A stretch of DNA of 64,000 nt from Thalassobaculum sp. OXR-137 (GCF_034377285.1 NZ_CP139715.1:620001-684000); one strand, 5' to 3'. Counted from the first letter of the stretch, positions 18,845 to 29,456 are shown. Made by a program: numbers and translations. The notes: a model not told the origin generated them from the sequence alone.

Positions 18845-19210
18845 ATGCGTCCCTGGAACCAGACACTCGGCCCCCGCCTCAGGGTGGTCATCGCCCCCAA
18901 CGTCGCCGTCGGCCCCGGCAAGGCGGACCTGCTGCAAGGCGTGGTGGAGACCGGCTCGATCGCCGCCGCCGGCCGCCGCCTCGGCATGAGCTACAAGCGC
19001 GCCTGGGGCCTGGTGGAAGGCATGAAGGAGGATTTCGGGGCTCCCCTGGTGACCACCACCCGCGGCGGCTCGGCCCGCGGCGGCGCGGAACTCACCGACC
19101 TCGGCCAGAGCGTGCTCGACCTCTACCGGCGGATGGAAGACCAGGCGGCCGCCGCGACCAGGGTGGAGTTGGAGGCGCTGCAGACCCTGCTCGCCGACCA
19201 GAAGGGCTGA
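18845..19210 (+). CDS. modE: ModE-type molybdate-responsive regulator, DNA-binding domain only
   Basis: A 121-residue winged-helix protein of the LysR-like ModE N-terminal type (LLQGVVETGSIAAAGRRLGMSYKRAWGLVEGM, then a GGSARGGAELTDLGQSVLDLYRRME dimer helix). It lacks the two C-terminal Mop domains that bind molybdate in E. coli ModE. Such short forms are common in alphaproteobacteria. It lies upstream of modABC on the same strand, and a Mo-box-like inverted repeat sits between it and modA. Confidence 0.85.
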   Translation: MRPWNQTLGPRLRVVIAPNVAVGPGKADLLQGVVETGSIAAAGRRLGMSYKRAWGLVEGMKEDFGAPLVTTTRGGSARGGAELTDLGQSVLDLYRRMEDQAAAATRVELEALQTLLADQKG

Positions 19211-19271
19211 CGCCCCGTGGATGCCTGTCGCCGCAGCCCCGTTGACCGCGCTGCCGCGACGTGAGACCGTC

Positions 19272-19297
19272 CCGATATGTTCAATGAGACATATCGG
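19272..19297. promoter_or_regulatory. Candidate ModE operator (Mo-box)
   Basis: CCGATATGT (19272-19280) and ACATATCGG (19289-19297) form a perfect 9-bp inverted repeat with 8 bp between. It resembles the CGnTATAT-N6-ATATAnCG form of known Mo-boxes and lies directly at the 5' end of modA. Confidence 0.6.
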
Positions 19298-19303
19298 AAG
19301 CCG

Positions 19304-20062
19304 ATGTCGGTCCTGACCTGCCTGTCCCGGGCCTCGCTTCTCGTGCTGCTGGCGGTCGTCACGGCCGCCTCCGCCCGCGCCGGAGAGGTGCGGGTGGCGG
19401 TCGCCGCCAACTTCACCGACGCCGCCAAGGAGATCGGCGCCGCCTTCGATACGGCGACCGGCCATCGCGCGGTCTTCAGCTTCGCCTCCACCGGCCAGAT
19501 CTACACTCAGATCCTCGGCGGTGCGCCGTTCGACGTCTTCCTGGCCGCCGACCAGGCGCGGCCGGAAAAGGCGGTCAACGAGGGCCTGGGCGATCCCGAC
19601 CATCGCTTCACCTACGCCAAGGGGCGCCTCGCCCTGTACAGCCGAGAGGCGGGACTGGTCACCGGTCCGGAAACCCTCGACGCCGACGGCCTCGGCAGGC
19701 TCGCCATCGCCAACCCGCAGACCGCTCCCTACGGCGCGGCGGCGATCCAGGTCCTGACCCATCTCGGCCGGCTCGAGCGGTTCGAGGGCGAGATGGTCCA
19801 GGGGGTCAACATCGCCCAGACCTATCAGTTCGTCGCCACCGGCAATGCGCGGCTTGGCTTCGTCGCCGCCTCGCAGATCGCCGGCCATGGGGACGGGTCG
19901 CGCTGGCTGGTGCCGGACCACCTGCACGATCCGATAGCCCAGGATGCCGTGCTGCTGAAATCCGCCGCCGACCGCGACGCCGCGCTCTCCTTCATGGCCT
20001 TCCTGAAAAGTCCGCAGGCTCTGGCGGTGCTGGAGAAATACGGCTACGCCCCGGGTGACTGA
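19304..20062 (+). CDS. modA: Periplasmic molybdate-binding protein ModA
   Basis: A 252-residue binding protein for molybdate or tungstate. A signal peptide (LTCLSRASLLVLLAVVTAA... SARA) precedes VRVAVAANFTDAAKEIGAAF, the ModA opening whose Ser/Ala/Asn residues contact the oxyanion. FSFASTGQIYTQILGGAPFDVFLAAD follows. The start at 19304 is chosen because the ATG at 19277 lies inside the 9-bp inverted repeat of the putative operator; both are in frame. It heads modABC. Confidence 0.9.
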   Translation: MSVLTCLSRASLLVLLAVVTAASARAGEVRVAVAANFTDAAKEIGAAFDTATGHRAVFSFASTGQIYTQILGGAPFDVFLAADQARPEKAVNEGLGDPDHRFTYAKGRLALYSREAGLVTGPETLDADGLGRLAIANPQTAPYGAAAIQVLTHLGRLERFEGEMVQGVNIAQTYQFVATGNARLGFVAASQIAGHGDGSRWLVPDHLHDPIAQDAVLLKSAADRDAALSFMAFLKSPQALAVLEKYGYAPGD

Positions 20063-20089
20063 CGACGGACGGTTGACGGAAGGAGATCC

Positions 20090-20773
20090 ATGCCCGACCT
20101 CGCCGAGATCTGGTCCCCGGTCCGCCTGACCCTGATCCTGGCGGCGGTTACGACCCTGGTCCTGCTGGTCGTCGCCACGCCGATCGCCTGGTGGCTCGCG
20201 CGGTCGCGTGCCGCCTGGAAGGAAGCGGTGGCAGCAATCGTCGCCCTACCCTTGGTGCTGCCGCCGACGGTGCTCGGCTTCTATCTCCTGATCCTGCTCG
20301 GGCCGGACGGGCCGGGCGGGTGGCTCGCCTCTCTCGGCGGTGCGCGGTCGCTGGCCTTCACCTTCACCGGACTGGTCATCGGCTCGGTGATCTATTCCCT
20401 GCCCTTCGTGGTGCAGCCGGTCCGCAACGCCTTCGAGGCCATGGGCGACCGGCCGCTGGAGGTCGCCGCCACCCTGCGCGCCGGCCCCTGGGACCGATTC
20501 TGGAGCGTGGCGGTGCCGCTTGCCCGACGCGGATTCCTGACCGGGGCGGTGCTCGGCTTCGCCCACACCATGGGCGAGTTCGGCGTGATCCTGATGATCG
20601 GCGGCAACATCCCGGGCGAGACGCGGGTTCTCTCCATCGCCATCTACGACTACGTGGAGACCCTGCGCTGGGCCGAGGCACACCTGTTGGCCGGCGGCAT
20701 GGTGGTCTTCGCCTTCGCGGTGATCCTGGCGATGCTGGTGCTGGAGAAGCGGATCGGGGGGGTGCGGTCGTGA
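20090..20773 (+). CDS. modB: Molybdate ABC transporter permease ModB
   Basis: A 227-residue CysTW-type permease with five to six helices. The cytoplasmic EAA loop is [23 protein letters not shown], followed by [32 protein letters not shown], the conserved ModB segment. A clear AAGGAG site precedes the ATG. The stop overlaps the modC start as GTGA. Confidence 0.94.
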   Translation: MPDLAEIWSPVRLTLILAAVTTLVLLVVATPIAWWLARSRAAWKEAVAAIVALPLVLPPTVLGFYLLILLGPDGPGGWLASLGGARSLAFTFTGLVIGSVIYSLPFVVQPVRNAFEAMGDRPLEVAATLRAGPWDRFWSVAVPLARRGFLTGAVLGFAHTMGEFGVILMIGGNIPGETRVLSIAIYDYVETLRWAEAHLLAGGMVVFAFAVILAMLVLEKRIGGVRS

Positions 20774-21867
20774 GCCGCCCGCCCGACGGCATCGACGCCC
20801 GGTTCGCCGGGACCATGGGCGGGTTCTCCCTGGACGTCGCCTTCACCGCGCCGATGCGGGGCATCACCGCCCTGTTCGGCCCCTCCGGCTCCGGCAAGAC
20901 GACGGTGTTGCGGGCGATGGCGGGGCTCGCCCGCCTGCCCGGACACCTCCGCGTCGGTGGCGAGACCTGGCAGGACGACGCGCACCGCCTATTCCTATCG
21001 CCGCACCGCCGACCCATCGGCTATGTGTTCCAGGAGGCGAGCCTGTTCGCCCATCTGTCGGTGCGCGGCAACCTGCTGTACGGCGCCAAGCGGTCGGCCG
21101 GGCAGGCGCCGGCGATCGGCTTCGACGAGGCGGTGACGCTGCTCGGATTGGAGCGGCTGCTTGAGCGCGGGCCGGACAAACTCTCCGGCGGCGAGCGGCA
21201 ACGGGTGGCCATCGGCCGCGCCCTGCTTTCCTGTCCCCGTCTGCTGCTGATGGACGAGCCGCTCTCGGCTCTGGACGAGGCGTCGCGGGCCGACATCCTC
21301 GCCACCTTCGAGCGGCTGCACTACGCCCTGCCGATCCCGGCGCTCTATGTCAGCCACGATCTGGCCGAGGTCGCCCGGCTGGCCGACCGGATGGTGGTGC
21401 TCTCGGCAGGCCGGGTGGTGGCGGAGGGGGATGTGGGACCGATCCTGGAACGGCTGGATCTGGAGCCGGCCACCGGACGGTTCGAGGCCGGCGTGGTGCT
21501 GTCCGCCTCGGTGACCGGTCACGACGGCACCTACCAGCTCACCCGCCTCGACCTGGCGGGTCAGCCGGTGTCCATTCCGCGGGTGGATGTGGCCGTCGGC
21601 GATCGGGTCCGCCTGCGCATCCGCGCCCGGGACGTGGCGCTGGCGACCCGGCCGCCGGAGGGGATCAGCATCCGCAACCGGCTCTCCGGCCGGATCGTCG
21701 AGATCGCCGCCGCCGAGGGCGCGCCCTATGCCGAAACTCTGATCGAGATCGCCGACGGTGTGCGCCTGCGGTCGCGGGTCACGCGGGAGTCGGCGGACGA
21801 GCTCGGCCTGCAGGTCGGCGCGCCGGTCATCGCCCTGGTGAAGACGATCTCCTTCGACGGGAGATAG
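20770..21867 (+). CDS. modC: Molybdate ABC transporter ATPase ModC
   Basis: A 365-residue ATPase. Walker A is GPSGSGKTT, the Q loop is [18 protein letters not shown], the signature is [15 protein letters not shown], and Walker B is [11 protein letters not shown]. The C-terminus has a TOBE/Mop-like domain ([23 protein letters not shown]), which in ModC can bind molybdate. The GTG start at 20770 is coupled to modB. The pump supplies Mo for molybdenum-cofactor enzymes, none of which are encoded in this window. Confidence 0.93.
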   Translation: MSRPPDGIDARFAGTMGGFSLDVAFTAPMRGITALFGPSGSGKTTVLRAMAGLARLPGHLRVGGETWQDDAHRLFLSPHRRPIGYVFQEASLFAHLSVRGNLLYGAKRSAGQAPAIGFDEAVTLLGLERLLERGPDKLSGGERQRVAIGRALLSCPRLLLMDEPLSALDEASRADILATFERLHYALPIPALYVSHDLAEVARLADRMVVLSAGRVVAEGDVGPILERLDLEPATGRFEAGVVLSASVTGHDGTYQLTRLDLAGQPVSIPRVDVAVGDRVRLRIRARDVALATRPPEGISIRNRLSGRIVEIAAAEGAPYAETLIEIADGVRLRSRVTRESADELGLQVGAPVIALVKTISFDGR

Positions 21868-21893
21868 GGTTCCCATCTCTTCCACAAATAAAG

Positions 21894-22003
21894 CCGACTT
21901 CCTGGACGACCGACCGGGAGATCCAGGACCGTTATGCCGACCCGTCCGAGTTACGATCCTGGATCTCGCCCCGGATCAAGTCCGGGGTCGTCCAGGAAGT
22001 CGG
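21894..22003. repeat. Dispersed intergenic repeat, copy 3 (110 bp)
   Basis: Bounded by CCGACTTCCTGGA and TCCAGGAAGTCGG. Its core differs from copies 1-2 and contains the palindrome CCCCGGATCAAGTCCGGGG, also seen in copy 4. Confidence 0.75.
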
Positions 22004-22189
22004 AAATATATAGGGAGGAACAGAGCTGCAGGTTCCGAATTCGCCGCAATTCCTCTCCCATTCGTTCCAAATCACGAAAAGCTCCTCCTTCGCTTCCCGG
22101 TACCCGTTGCGGCCGCGCAGTGGTTGACTCCGCGCGCCTGAACACGACCTTGCATCCACGCATGAGCCAACCGGGGGAGAGCGCGCGCC

Positions 22190-23395
22190 ATGGCCGGACC
22201 GCTTGAGGGATTCCGCATCATCGACCTGACCAGCGTGGTCTCCGGGCCGCTCGGCACCATGCTGCTGGCCGACCAGGGGGCGGAGGTGATCAAGATCGAA
22301 CACCCGGCCGGCGGCGACTTCACCCGCGCCATGGCCAACCGCCAGGGCGGCTTCTCCGCCTCGTTCCTGAACAACAACCGCTCCAAGAAGTCGGTGGCCC
22401 TCAACCTGAAGGACCCGCGCGGCGTCGAGGCGGTGCTGAAGCTGGCGGCGACGGCCGATGCCTTTGTGCAGAACTTCCGCCCCGGCGTGACCGACCGCAT
22501 GGGTCTGGGCGAGGCAGCGGTGCGGGCGGTGAACCCGTCGATCGTCTACTGCTCGATCAGCGGCTTCGGCGATACCGGACCCTATGCCGACAAGCCGGTC
22601 TACGACCCGCTGGTCCAGGCCCTGTCCGGCCTCACCTCCATCCAGGGCGGATCCGACGACGCCCGCCCCCGGCTTGTGCGCACCATCATCCCCGACAAGC
22701 TGACCGGCTACACCTCCGCCCAGGCGATCACCGCCGCCCTGCTGAAGCGCGAGCGCAGCGGCGAGGGCCAGCACGTGAAAGTCTCCATGCTGGACAGCGT
22801 GATCGACTTCCTGTGGCACTCCGACATGGGCAGCCAGACCTTCGTCGGCGGCGAGCTGCCGCAGGAGAAGGCGGCCAGCTTCATCGACCTGATCTACGAG
22901 ACCACCGACGGCTATATCACCGTGGCGGTGAACACCGACAAGCAGTGGAAATCGCTGACCGCCGCCCTGGAGACGCCGGAATGGCTGGAGGACCCGCGCT
23001 TCCTCACCCCGGCCCTGCGGCACGAGAATATCGACGACCGGCTGACCCTGACCCAGAGCGTGCTGGCCACCGAGAGCTCGGCCTATTGGCTGGAGCGGCT
23101 GGAGGCCCATGACGTGCCCTGCGCGCCGGTACTGACCCGCTCCGCCATGATCGACCATCCGCAGATCCGGGCGACCGGCATCGTGGTCGAGCTCGACCAT
23201 CCCCAGGCCGGCCGCGTGCGTCAGGCCCGACCGGCGGCGACGTTCTCGGTGAGCGCGCCCGATCTGTCCCACGGCGCGCCGGTCCTGGGGGCGGATACCG
23301 ACGCGATGTTGGCGTCTGCCGGGTTCACGGACGCGGAGATCGCCACCCTGCGCGCCGAGGGCGTCGCCGGCACCAAGGAGGAGGACGCGGCATGA
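22190..23395 (+). CDS. CaiB/BaiF family (family III) CoA-transferase
   Basis: A 401-residue protein with the family opening LEGFRIIDLTSVVSGPLGTMLLADQGAEVIKIE and the segment NNRSKKSVALNLKDPRG. The catalytic Asp of family III enzymes falls in the VEAVLKLAATADAFVQNFRPGV stretch or near it. SISGFGDTGPYADKPVYDPLVQALSG is highly conserved. These enzymes move CoA between carboxylic acids (formyl, carnitine, bile acid and others). The substrate cannot be read from the sequence. It overlaps the GST gene by 4 nt (ATGA), which suggests a joint catabolic or detoxification role. Confidence 0.85.
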   Translation: MAGPLEGFRIIDLTSVVSGPLGTMLLADQGAEVIKIEHPAGGDFTRAMANRQGGFSASFLNNNRSKKSVALNLKDPRGVEAVLKLAATADAFVQNFRPGVTDRMGLGEAAVRAVNPSIVYCSISGFGDTGPYADKPVYDPLVQALSGLTSIQGGSDDARPRLVRTIIPDKLTGYTSAQAITAALLKRERSGEGQHVKVSMLDSVIDFLWHSDMGSQTFVGGELPQEKAASFIDLIYETTDGYITVAVNTDKQWKSLTAALETPEWLEDPRFLTPALRHENIDDRLTLTQSVLATESSAYWLERLEAHDVPCAPVLTRSAMIDHPQIRATGIVVELDHPQAGRVRQARPAATFSVSAPDLSHGAPVLGADTDAMLASAGFTDAEIATLRAEGVAGTKEEDAA

Positions 23396-24087
23396 TCGAC
23401 TTCTACTACTGGCCCACCCCGAACGGCTGGAAGGTCGCGATCCTGCTGGAGGAGCTGGGGATCGACTACACGCTGATCCCGCTGAACATCTCCAAGGGCG
23501 ACCAGTTCAAGCCGGAGTTCCTGGCGATCAGCCCGAACAACCGGATGCCCGCCATCGTCGACCACGGCGTGGAGGGCGACCCGATATCCGTCTTCGAGTC
23601 CGGCGCCATCCTGCATTACCTCGCCCGCAAGACCGGCCGCTTCATCCCGAGCGACCCACGGGGCGAGAAGGAAGTGCTGGAATGGCTGTTCTGGCAGACC
23701 GGCAACCAGGGACCGATGGCCGGCCAGCTCAGCCATTTCGTGAACTACGCGCCGGAAGACGTGCCCTACGCCAAGACCCGCTACCTCAACGAATACGACC
23801 GCTGCGTGGCGGTGCTGGAGCGCCGGTTGGAGGGACGGGAGTGGATCGTCGGCGACGACTACACCATCGCCGACATGATCTGCTGGCCCTGGGTGCTGAT
23901 CGCCAAGCCGCTGGGTGCGTCCCTGGACGCCTATCCGAACGTGAGCCGCTGGCGGGCGGCGATCAAGGAGCGGCCGGCCGTGCAGCGGGCGGTCGATCTC
24001 GGCAAGGAGTTCCGCCGCTCCGCCCCGCCGGACGATGCCGAGCGCAAGATCCTGTTCACCCAGAGCGGGGCGAGCGTCACGCGGTAG
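23392..24087 (+). CDS. Glutathione S-transferase (GST-like, YfcG/Ure2p type)
   Basis: A 231-residue protein. The N-terminal thioredoxin-like domain has YYWPTPNGWKVAILLEELGIDY and the glutathione-contacting ISPNNRMPAIVD and SVFESGAILHYLA segments. A helical C-terminal domain follows (EWLFWQTGNQGPMAGQLSHF, as in YfcG/YghU). YfcG-like enzymes act as disulfide reductases; substrate specificity is not evident. It is translationally coupled to the CoA-transferase. Confidence 0.87.
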   Translation: MIDFYYWPTPNGWKVAILLEELGIDYTLIPLNISKGDQFKPEFLAISPNNRMPAIVDHGVEGDPISVFESGAILHYLARKTGRFIPSDPRGEKEVLEWLFWQTGNQGPMAGQLSHFVNYAPEDVPYAKTRYLNEYDRCVAVLERRLEGREWIVGDDYTIADMICWPWVLIAKPLGASLDAYPNVSRWRAAIKERPAVQRAVDLGKEFRRSAPPDDAERKILFTQSGASVTR

Positions 24088-24112
24088 GGGCGCCCCACCC
24101 GTCACCACCTCC

Positions 24113-24184
24113 CGTCATTCTGATGCACATCAGGATCTGAGCGCTACCGGCCGGCGTAGGCGGCTTGGTCCTGACTTGCGTCAG
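24113..24184. repeat. Two-hairpin palindromic repeat, left part, interrupted by the IS element
   Basis: The sequence from CGTCATTCTGATGCACATCAG to GGTCCTGACTTGCGTCAG matches the repeat at 61767-61843. The remaining part, GGACGACGAGG, lies beyond the IS element from about 25330. Each half is self-complementary. Confidence 0.75.
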
Positions 24185-24199
24185 CGACTGTGATCTTGG

Positions 24200-25429
<1,230 letters not shown>

Positions 25430-25485
25430 TTACAGTAATGTGGCATCCAGGATTTCCCGCCTTTCGCTGATCGATGGAGCCGACG

Positions 25486-26988
25486 ATGTTCTCCTTCCTG
25501 CGCACATTTGCGTTCGCGCTCGTGGCTGTCGCCACGCTGGCCGGACCCGCGGCCGCCGAGCCGCTGAAACTGGTGCTTCTGCACCTGAACGACTGGGACA
25601 AGATGGAGAGCGCCGGCAAGGTCGCCTCCGTCATCGCCGCGGAGAAGGAAGCGGCCAAGGCCGAAGGCGCCTTCGTGCTCGTCACCTTCGGCGGCGATCT
25701 GATCTCGCCGTCGCTGATGAGCGGCATCGACAAGGGCGCGCACATGATCGAACTGGCCGAGCAGGTCGGCATTGAGTACGCGACCCTCGGCAACCACGAG
25801 TTCGATCTCGGCGACGAGGTCCTGAAGGCCCGGGTCGCGGAATCCGACTTCAAGTGGATCTCCAGCAACGTCACCCTGGACGGCAAGCCGTTCCCGGGAG
25901 TCGAAGGCCCGCAGATCGTCGACATGAACGGCTACAAGATCGGCCTGATCGGCCTGACCACGCCCGACACCTCCTTCCTCGCCAGCCCGGGGCCGGGCGT
26001 CGGCTTCGCCGACTACACCGAGGCCGCGACCACCGCGGCCGGCGTGCTGAAGGGCCTGGGGGCGGACTTCATCATCGTGCTCAGCCATGGGGGCGAAACC
26101 CTGGACCGCGGCCTGACCCGCTCGGTGAAGGACATCGATCTGGTGCTGGGCGGCCACGACCACCTGGCCCGCATCGTCTATGACGGCCGCGACATGACCG
26201 CGTCGTCGGGTTCCCAGGGCGAGTTCATCGCCAAGACCGTCATCGAAATGGACAAGGTCGAGAAGCGCGGCAAGCTGAGCCTGGTCTGGAAGCCGAGCTT
26301 CGGCCTGGTCGCCACCGCCGGCGCCATTCCGGCGGCGCAGGTCCAGGCCCAGGTCGACGAGTACACCGCCGCCCTGGACAGGGAGCTGGGCCAGGTCATC
26401 GGCAGCACCGCGGTGGAACTGGACACCCGTCGCGCCGCTATCCGCTCCCAGGAGACGGCGTTCGGCAATCTGGTCGCCGATGCCAGCCGGGCCGCGACCG
26501 GCGCCGATGTCGGCCTCGCCAATGGCGGCGGCATCCGCGGCGACACCGTCTATCCGGCCGGCACCCAGCTCACCCGCAAGATCATCCTGACCGAGCTGCC
26601 GTTCGGCAACTCCACGGTCAAGCTGCAGCTCACCGGCGCCCAGCTCCGCGCCGCCCTGGAGCACGGGGTCAGCGGGTTGGAGGACGGCCAGGGCCGCTTC
26701 CCCCAGGTCTCCGGCATGACCTACAGCTTCGACGGATCCAAGCCGGTCGGCTCGCGCATCGTCGAGGTTCTGGTCGCCGGCAAGCCGCTGGACGACAATG
26801 CGACCTACACCCTGTCCACCAACGACTATGTCGGCGGCGGCGGCGACGGCTACGGCATGTTCCGCGACGCCAAGGTGCTGATCGACGGCGCTGCCGGCGG
26901 TCTGGAGGCCGGTCAGGTGATCGACTACGTGCTCAGGAACGGCACCGTTTCCCCGGCCGTCGAGGGACGCATCAAGCGGATCGACTAA
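25486..26988 (+). CDS. Periplasmic 5'-nucleotidase/metallophosphatase (UshA family)
   Basis: A roughly 500-residue secreted phosphohydrolase. The start at 25486 opens on a signal peptide (MFSFLRTFAFALVAVATLAGPAAA) with GGAG upstream; an alternative start 12 nt earlier adds four residues. The N-terminal metallophosphatase domain has VTFGGDLISPS, TLGNHEFDLGDE, VLSHGGE and GGHDHLARI. The C-terminal 5'-nucleotidase domain has GNLVADASRAATGADVGLANGGGIRGD and a late YVGGGGDGYGMF segment that binds the base. The first metal motif reads LHLNDWD where D-x-H is usual. Likely role: scavenging phosphate or nucleosides. Confidence 0.85.
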   Translation: MFSFLRTFAFALVAVATLAGPAAAEPLKLVLLHLNDWDKMESAGKVASVIAAEKEAAKAEGAFVLVTFGGDLISPSLMSGIDKGAHMIELAEQVGIEYATLGNHEFDLGDEVLKARVAESDFKWISSNVTLDGKPFPGVEGPQIVDMNGYKIGLIGLTTPDTSFLASPGPGVGFADYTEAATTAAGVLKGLGADFIIVLSHGGETLDRGLTRSVKDIDLVLGGHDHLARIVYDGRDMTASSGSQGEFIAKTVIEMDKVEKRGKLSLVWKPSFGLVATAGAIPAAQVQAQVDEYTAALDRELGQVIGSTAVELDTRRAAIRSQETAFGNLVADASRAATGADVGLANGGGIRGDTVYPAGTQLTRKIILTELPFGNSTVKLQLTGAQLRAALEHGVSGLEDGQGRFPQVSGMTYSFDGSKPVGSRIVEVLVAGKPLDDNATYTLSTNDYVGGGGDGYGMFRDAKVLIDGAAGGLEAGQVIDYVLRNGTVSPAVEGRIKRID

Positions 26989-27013
26989 CCCGCGCCATCA
27001 AGACTGCGATCCG

Positions 27014-27043
27014 CGGCCCGTCTCTTCGGAGGCGGGCCGTTTT
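27014..27043. terminator. Shared terminator between 5'-nucleotidase and dioxygenase genes
   Basis: CGGCCCG (27014-27020) pairs with CGGGCCG (27033-27039), then TTTTCG. It lies between convergent stops at 26988 and 27047, so it could serve the rightward gene and possibly both. Confidence 0.7.
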
Positions 27044-27046
27044 CGT

Positions 27047-27934
27047 TCACGCCGCGGGGGTCAGCACGAAATCGGTCTCCACGGTCCAGAACGGATTGGC
27101 CACCCCGAACTCGGCCGCCTGGGCCGGATCGTCGTGCCGGGTGAACTCCCGGATCAGGCTCTCCTTCACCCCGAACACGGCGTCGCTGTCCAGATACGGG
27201 TCGTCATGGACGAAGATGTGTGTGGTCACCGTCTCGAAGCCGGGCGCGCCGACGATGTAGTGCAGATGGGCCGGGCGGATATTGCCGCGCCCCAGCCCGT
27301 GCAGGAGCTGCCCCACCGGCCCGTCATCGGGGATCGGATAGAAGCTCGGCTTGACCGAGCGGTAGGAGAAGCGGCCGTCGGCGCCGGTTCGGAACACGCC
27401 GCGCAGGTTGTTCTCCGGCTGCACCCCCGGCTGCTGCAGGTCGTAGAACCCGTCATGGCTGGTCTGCCAGGTGTCGATCACCGCCCCTTCCACCGGCCGT
27501 CCGTCGCCGTCGAGCACCCGGCCGCGCACCACCAGCGGTTCGCCCTCTCCGTCCTGGGAGATTGTGTCGCCCATGGCCAGGTCCGGCGCGCCGTCCACAT
27601 GGAACGGGCCGAGCACCGTGTTCTCGGTCGCCCCGTCCGGCCGCCGCGTGTTGATCGCGTCGACCAGCATCGACACGCCGAGCACGTCGGAGAGCAGGAT
27701 GAACTCCTGACGCTTGTCGTCGCACATCCGGCCGGTTTCGGTCAGGAAGCGGATGGCGGCCATCCATTCCCCGTAGGTCGGCTCGACCTCCTTCACCACC
27801 GCATGCAGATGGGCGATGACCGAGCGCATCACCTCGGCGAGACGCGCGTTCTCCGGCTCGCCCATGCGCGAGAGCACGGTCTCCACGGAGGTGTCCTCGG
27901 TGAAATAGCGCATCGACTCCACGTCTTCCGGCAT
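27047..27934 (-). CDS. Intradiol ring-cleavage dioxygenase (hydroxyquinol/catechol 1,2-dioxygenase type)
   Basis: A 295-residue non-heme iron(III) enzyme. An N-terminal dimer domain (residues about 20-110, ending in VLGPFHVDGAP) precedes the catalytic beta-domain. The iron ligands are the Tyr in HDGFYDLQ, the Tyr in PSFYPIPDDGPVG, and two His in RPAHLHYIV. The length and the ENTVLGPFH segment fit hydroxyquinol 1,2-dioxygenase, which opens hydroxyquinol to maleylacetate, but catechol cannot be excluded. No maleylacetate reductase is nearby. It lies 60 nt downstream of tonB on the same strand. Confidence 0.83.
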   Translation of the reverse strand: MPEDVESMRYFTEDTSVETVLSRMGEPENARLAEVMRSVIAHLHAVVKEVEPTYGEWMAAIRFLTETGRMCDDKRQEFILLSDVLGVSMLVDAINTRRPDGATENTVLGPFHVDGAPDLAMGDTISQDGEGEPLVVRGRVLDGDGRPVEGAVIDTWQTSHDGFYDLQQPGVQPENNLRGVFRTGADGRFSYRSVKPSFYPIPDDGPVGQLLHGLGRGNIRPAHLHYIVGAPGFETVTTHIFVHDDPYLDSDAVFGVKESLIREFTRHDDPAQAAEFGVANPFWTVETDFVLTPAA

Positions 27935-27993
27935 GTCCCGCCTCCCTGACCTTTTCCGCCAGGGTAGAGAGGAACGGGGGTCCGGACTACGTC

Positions 27994-29049
27994 CTAGCGG
28001 AGCTGGAACTGCACCGGGACGACGAGTTCGAGACGGGCCTGGGTCATCTCCGCCGGCATCGGCGGCAGCGGCTGGGCGCGCTGGATCATCTGCTCCACCT
28101 CGCGGTCCAGCAGGTCGTAGCCCGAGCTGCGGTCGATCCGGTAGTCGAGCACGTTCCCGGCGCGGTCCATCACGAAATACAGCATGACCACCCCCTCCTG
28201 CCGGCGGGAGCGGGCGCGGCGGGGATATTCCTTATGGTCCTCCAGCCAGGCCTGCAGGATCGAGGCGTAGTCGACCGTCACGCCGGGGCGTCCGCCACCG
28301 CTGCTGGCCTGGGCGGTGCTGGACTGCTGGGACTGGCCCACGCCGCTGCGGCCGGCCGCCCCCTGGGTCTGGGCGGCTGCAGGCTGGGCGCTCTGCGCAG
28401 TGGGCGCGTCCACGGAGAGTGCGGCCGTCTGCTGCGGTGCCGGGCGCGGCGGGGTCTGCTCCACCCTGGGCTTCTGCGGCTGCGGAGGTTGCGGACGGGT
28501 CACCGGCATCGGCGGCGTCTCGACGGGCGGCGCCTCCGGCTCGACCCGGGCGACGGTCACCGGCTCGGGCTTGACCTCGACGGGCTTCTCCACGGGGTCG
28601 GGACGCTCGATCTTCACCGGCTCGAGCGGCGGCGGAGGGGCGACCCGCTCCGGCTCGGCGATGGCGATGACCTCGTCGACCTTCTCCACCACCTCGGCCG
28701 TCTCCAACGGCGTCTCGGCGGGTGCCGGGGGCGGCGGCGGCTCGGTCGCCGCGACGGGCACCGGCGGCGGCTGGGTCTGGACGGTTTCCGGACGGGTGGT
28801 GTCGGGTTCGGCGACCGCGGCCGAGGTCGGCGTCACCGGCTCGGCCTTCTCCACGTCGCTGTCCACCTCGGCCACGCTGCCGGGGGCGCCGCCGGACGGG
28901 CCGAGGGACACCTGGATGCCGCCTACGCCAGCCCCGGCCGCACCTTTGCTGTCTATATCGGGCTGCAGGACCATGGCGATGGCCGCGGCGACGTGGATCG
29001 CCACCGCGACCCCGACCGCCAGCCCCATGTGACGGGGACGGATCCGCAT
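27994..29049 (-). CDS. tonB: TonB-family energy transducer
   Basis: A 351-residue periplasm-spanning protein. One N-terminal helix (MGLAVGVAVAIHVAAAIAMVLQ) is followed by a Pro/Glu/Val-rich rigid linker (about residues 75-190) and a Gln/Ala/Ser-rich part. The C-terminal TonB domain has YPRRARSRRQEGVVMLYFVMD and GYDLLDREVEQMIQRAQPLP. It couples the proton gradient via ExbB/ExbD to outer-membrane receptors. The start overlaps the exbD stop by one nucleotide. No TonB-dependent receptor is encoded in the window. Confidence 0.9.
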   Translation of the reverse strand: MRIRPRHMGLAVGVAVAIHVAAAIAMVLQPDIDSKGAAGAGVGGIQVSLGPSGGAPGSVAEVDSDVEKAEPVTPTSAAVAEPDTTRPETVQTQPPPVPVAATEPPPPPAPAETPLETAEVVEKVDEVIAIAEPERVAPPPPLEPVKIERPDPVEKPVEVKPEPVTVARVEPEAPPVETPPMPVTRPQPPQPQKPRVEQTPPRPAPQQTAALSVDAPTAQSAQPAAAQTQGAAGRSGVGQSQQSSTAQASSGGGRPGVTVDYASILQAWLEDHKEYPRRARSRRQEGVVMLYFVMDRAGNVLDYRIDRSSGYDLLDREVEQMIQRAQPLPPMPAEMTQARLELVVPVQFQLR

Positions 29050-29456
29050 CAGCCGTCTCCGGCCGGCAGGGTGAGGAGTTGGACGGACGCCACACCGGCC
29101 TCGCGCAGCAGCTCCATGATCGCCACCACCCGGGTGGCTTCCACCGTGCCGTCGGCCTTCAGTCGGACCGGCGCCGGGGTGCCGTCGGCGAGGCGCTCGG
29201 CGACCGCGGCGGCCATCTGCGCCTCGCCCATCTCCTGGCCGTTCAGCGCCAGGCGGCCGTCGACGCCGACCTGCACCAGCAGATCCTCCACGGTCACCAG
29301 CCCCTCGCTAGCGGAGACCGGCGGGTCGATCTGAAACGGATCGGTCGCCGCCAGGCGCCCGGCCAGCATGAAGAAGATCAGCAACAGGAAGACCACGTTG
29401 ATCAGCGGCAGGATCCGGTCGTCCTCGTTCTTGGGACGCTGTCTCACAAGCGACAT
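29049..29456 (-). CDS. ExbD/TolR-family protein (second copy)
   Basis: A 135-residue protein with one N-terminal helix, INVVFLLLIFFMLAGRLAA. The usual essential Asp in the D-V-V-F motif of ExbD is replaced by Asn here (PLINVVFLL). Downstream is a short periplasmic domain with ALNGQEM and the RLKADGTVEATRVVAIMELLREAG segment. It lies between the first exbD and tonB. The missing Asp suggests it may work only as a heteromer with the other ExbD. Confidence 0.85.
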   Translation of the reverse strand: MSLVRQRPKNEDDRILPLINVVFLLLIFFMLAGRLAATDPFQIDPPVSASEGLVTVEDLLVQVGVDGRLALNGQEMGEAQMAAAVAERLADGTPAPVRLKADGTVEATRVVAIMELLREAGVASVQLLTLPAGDG

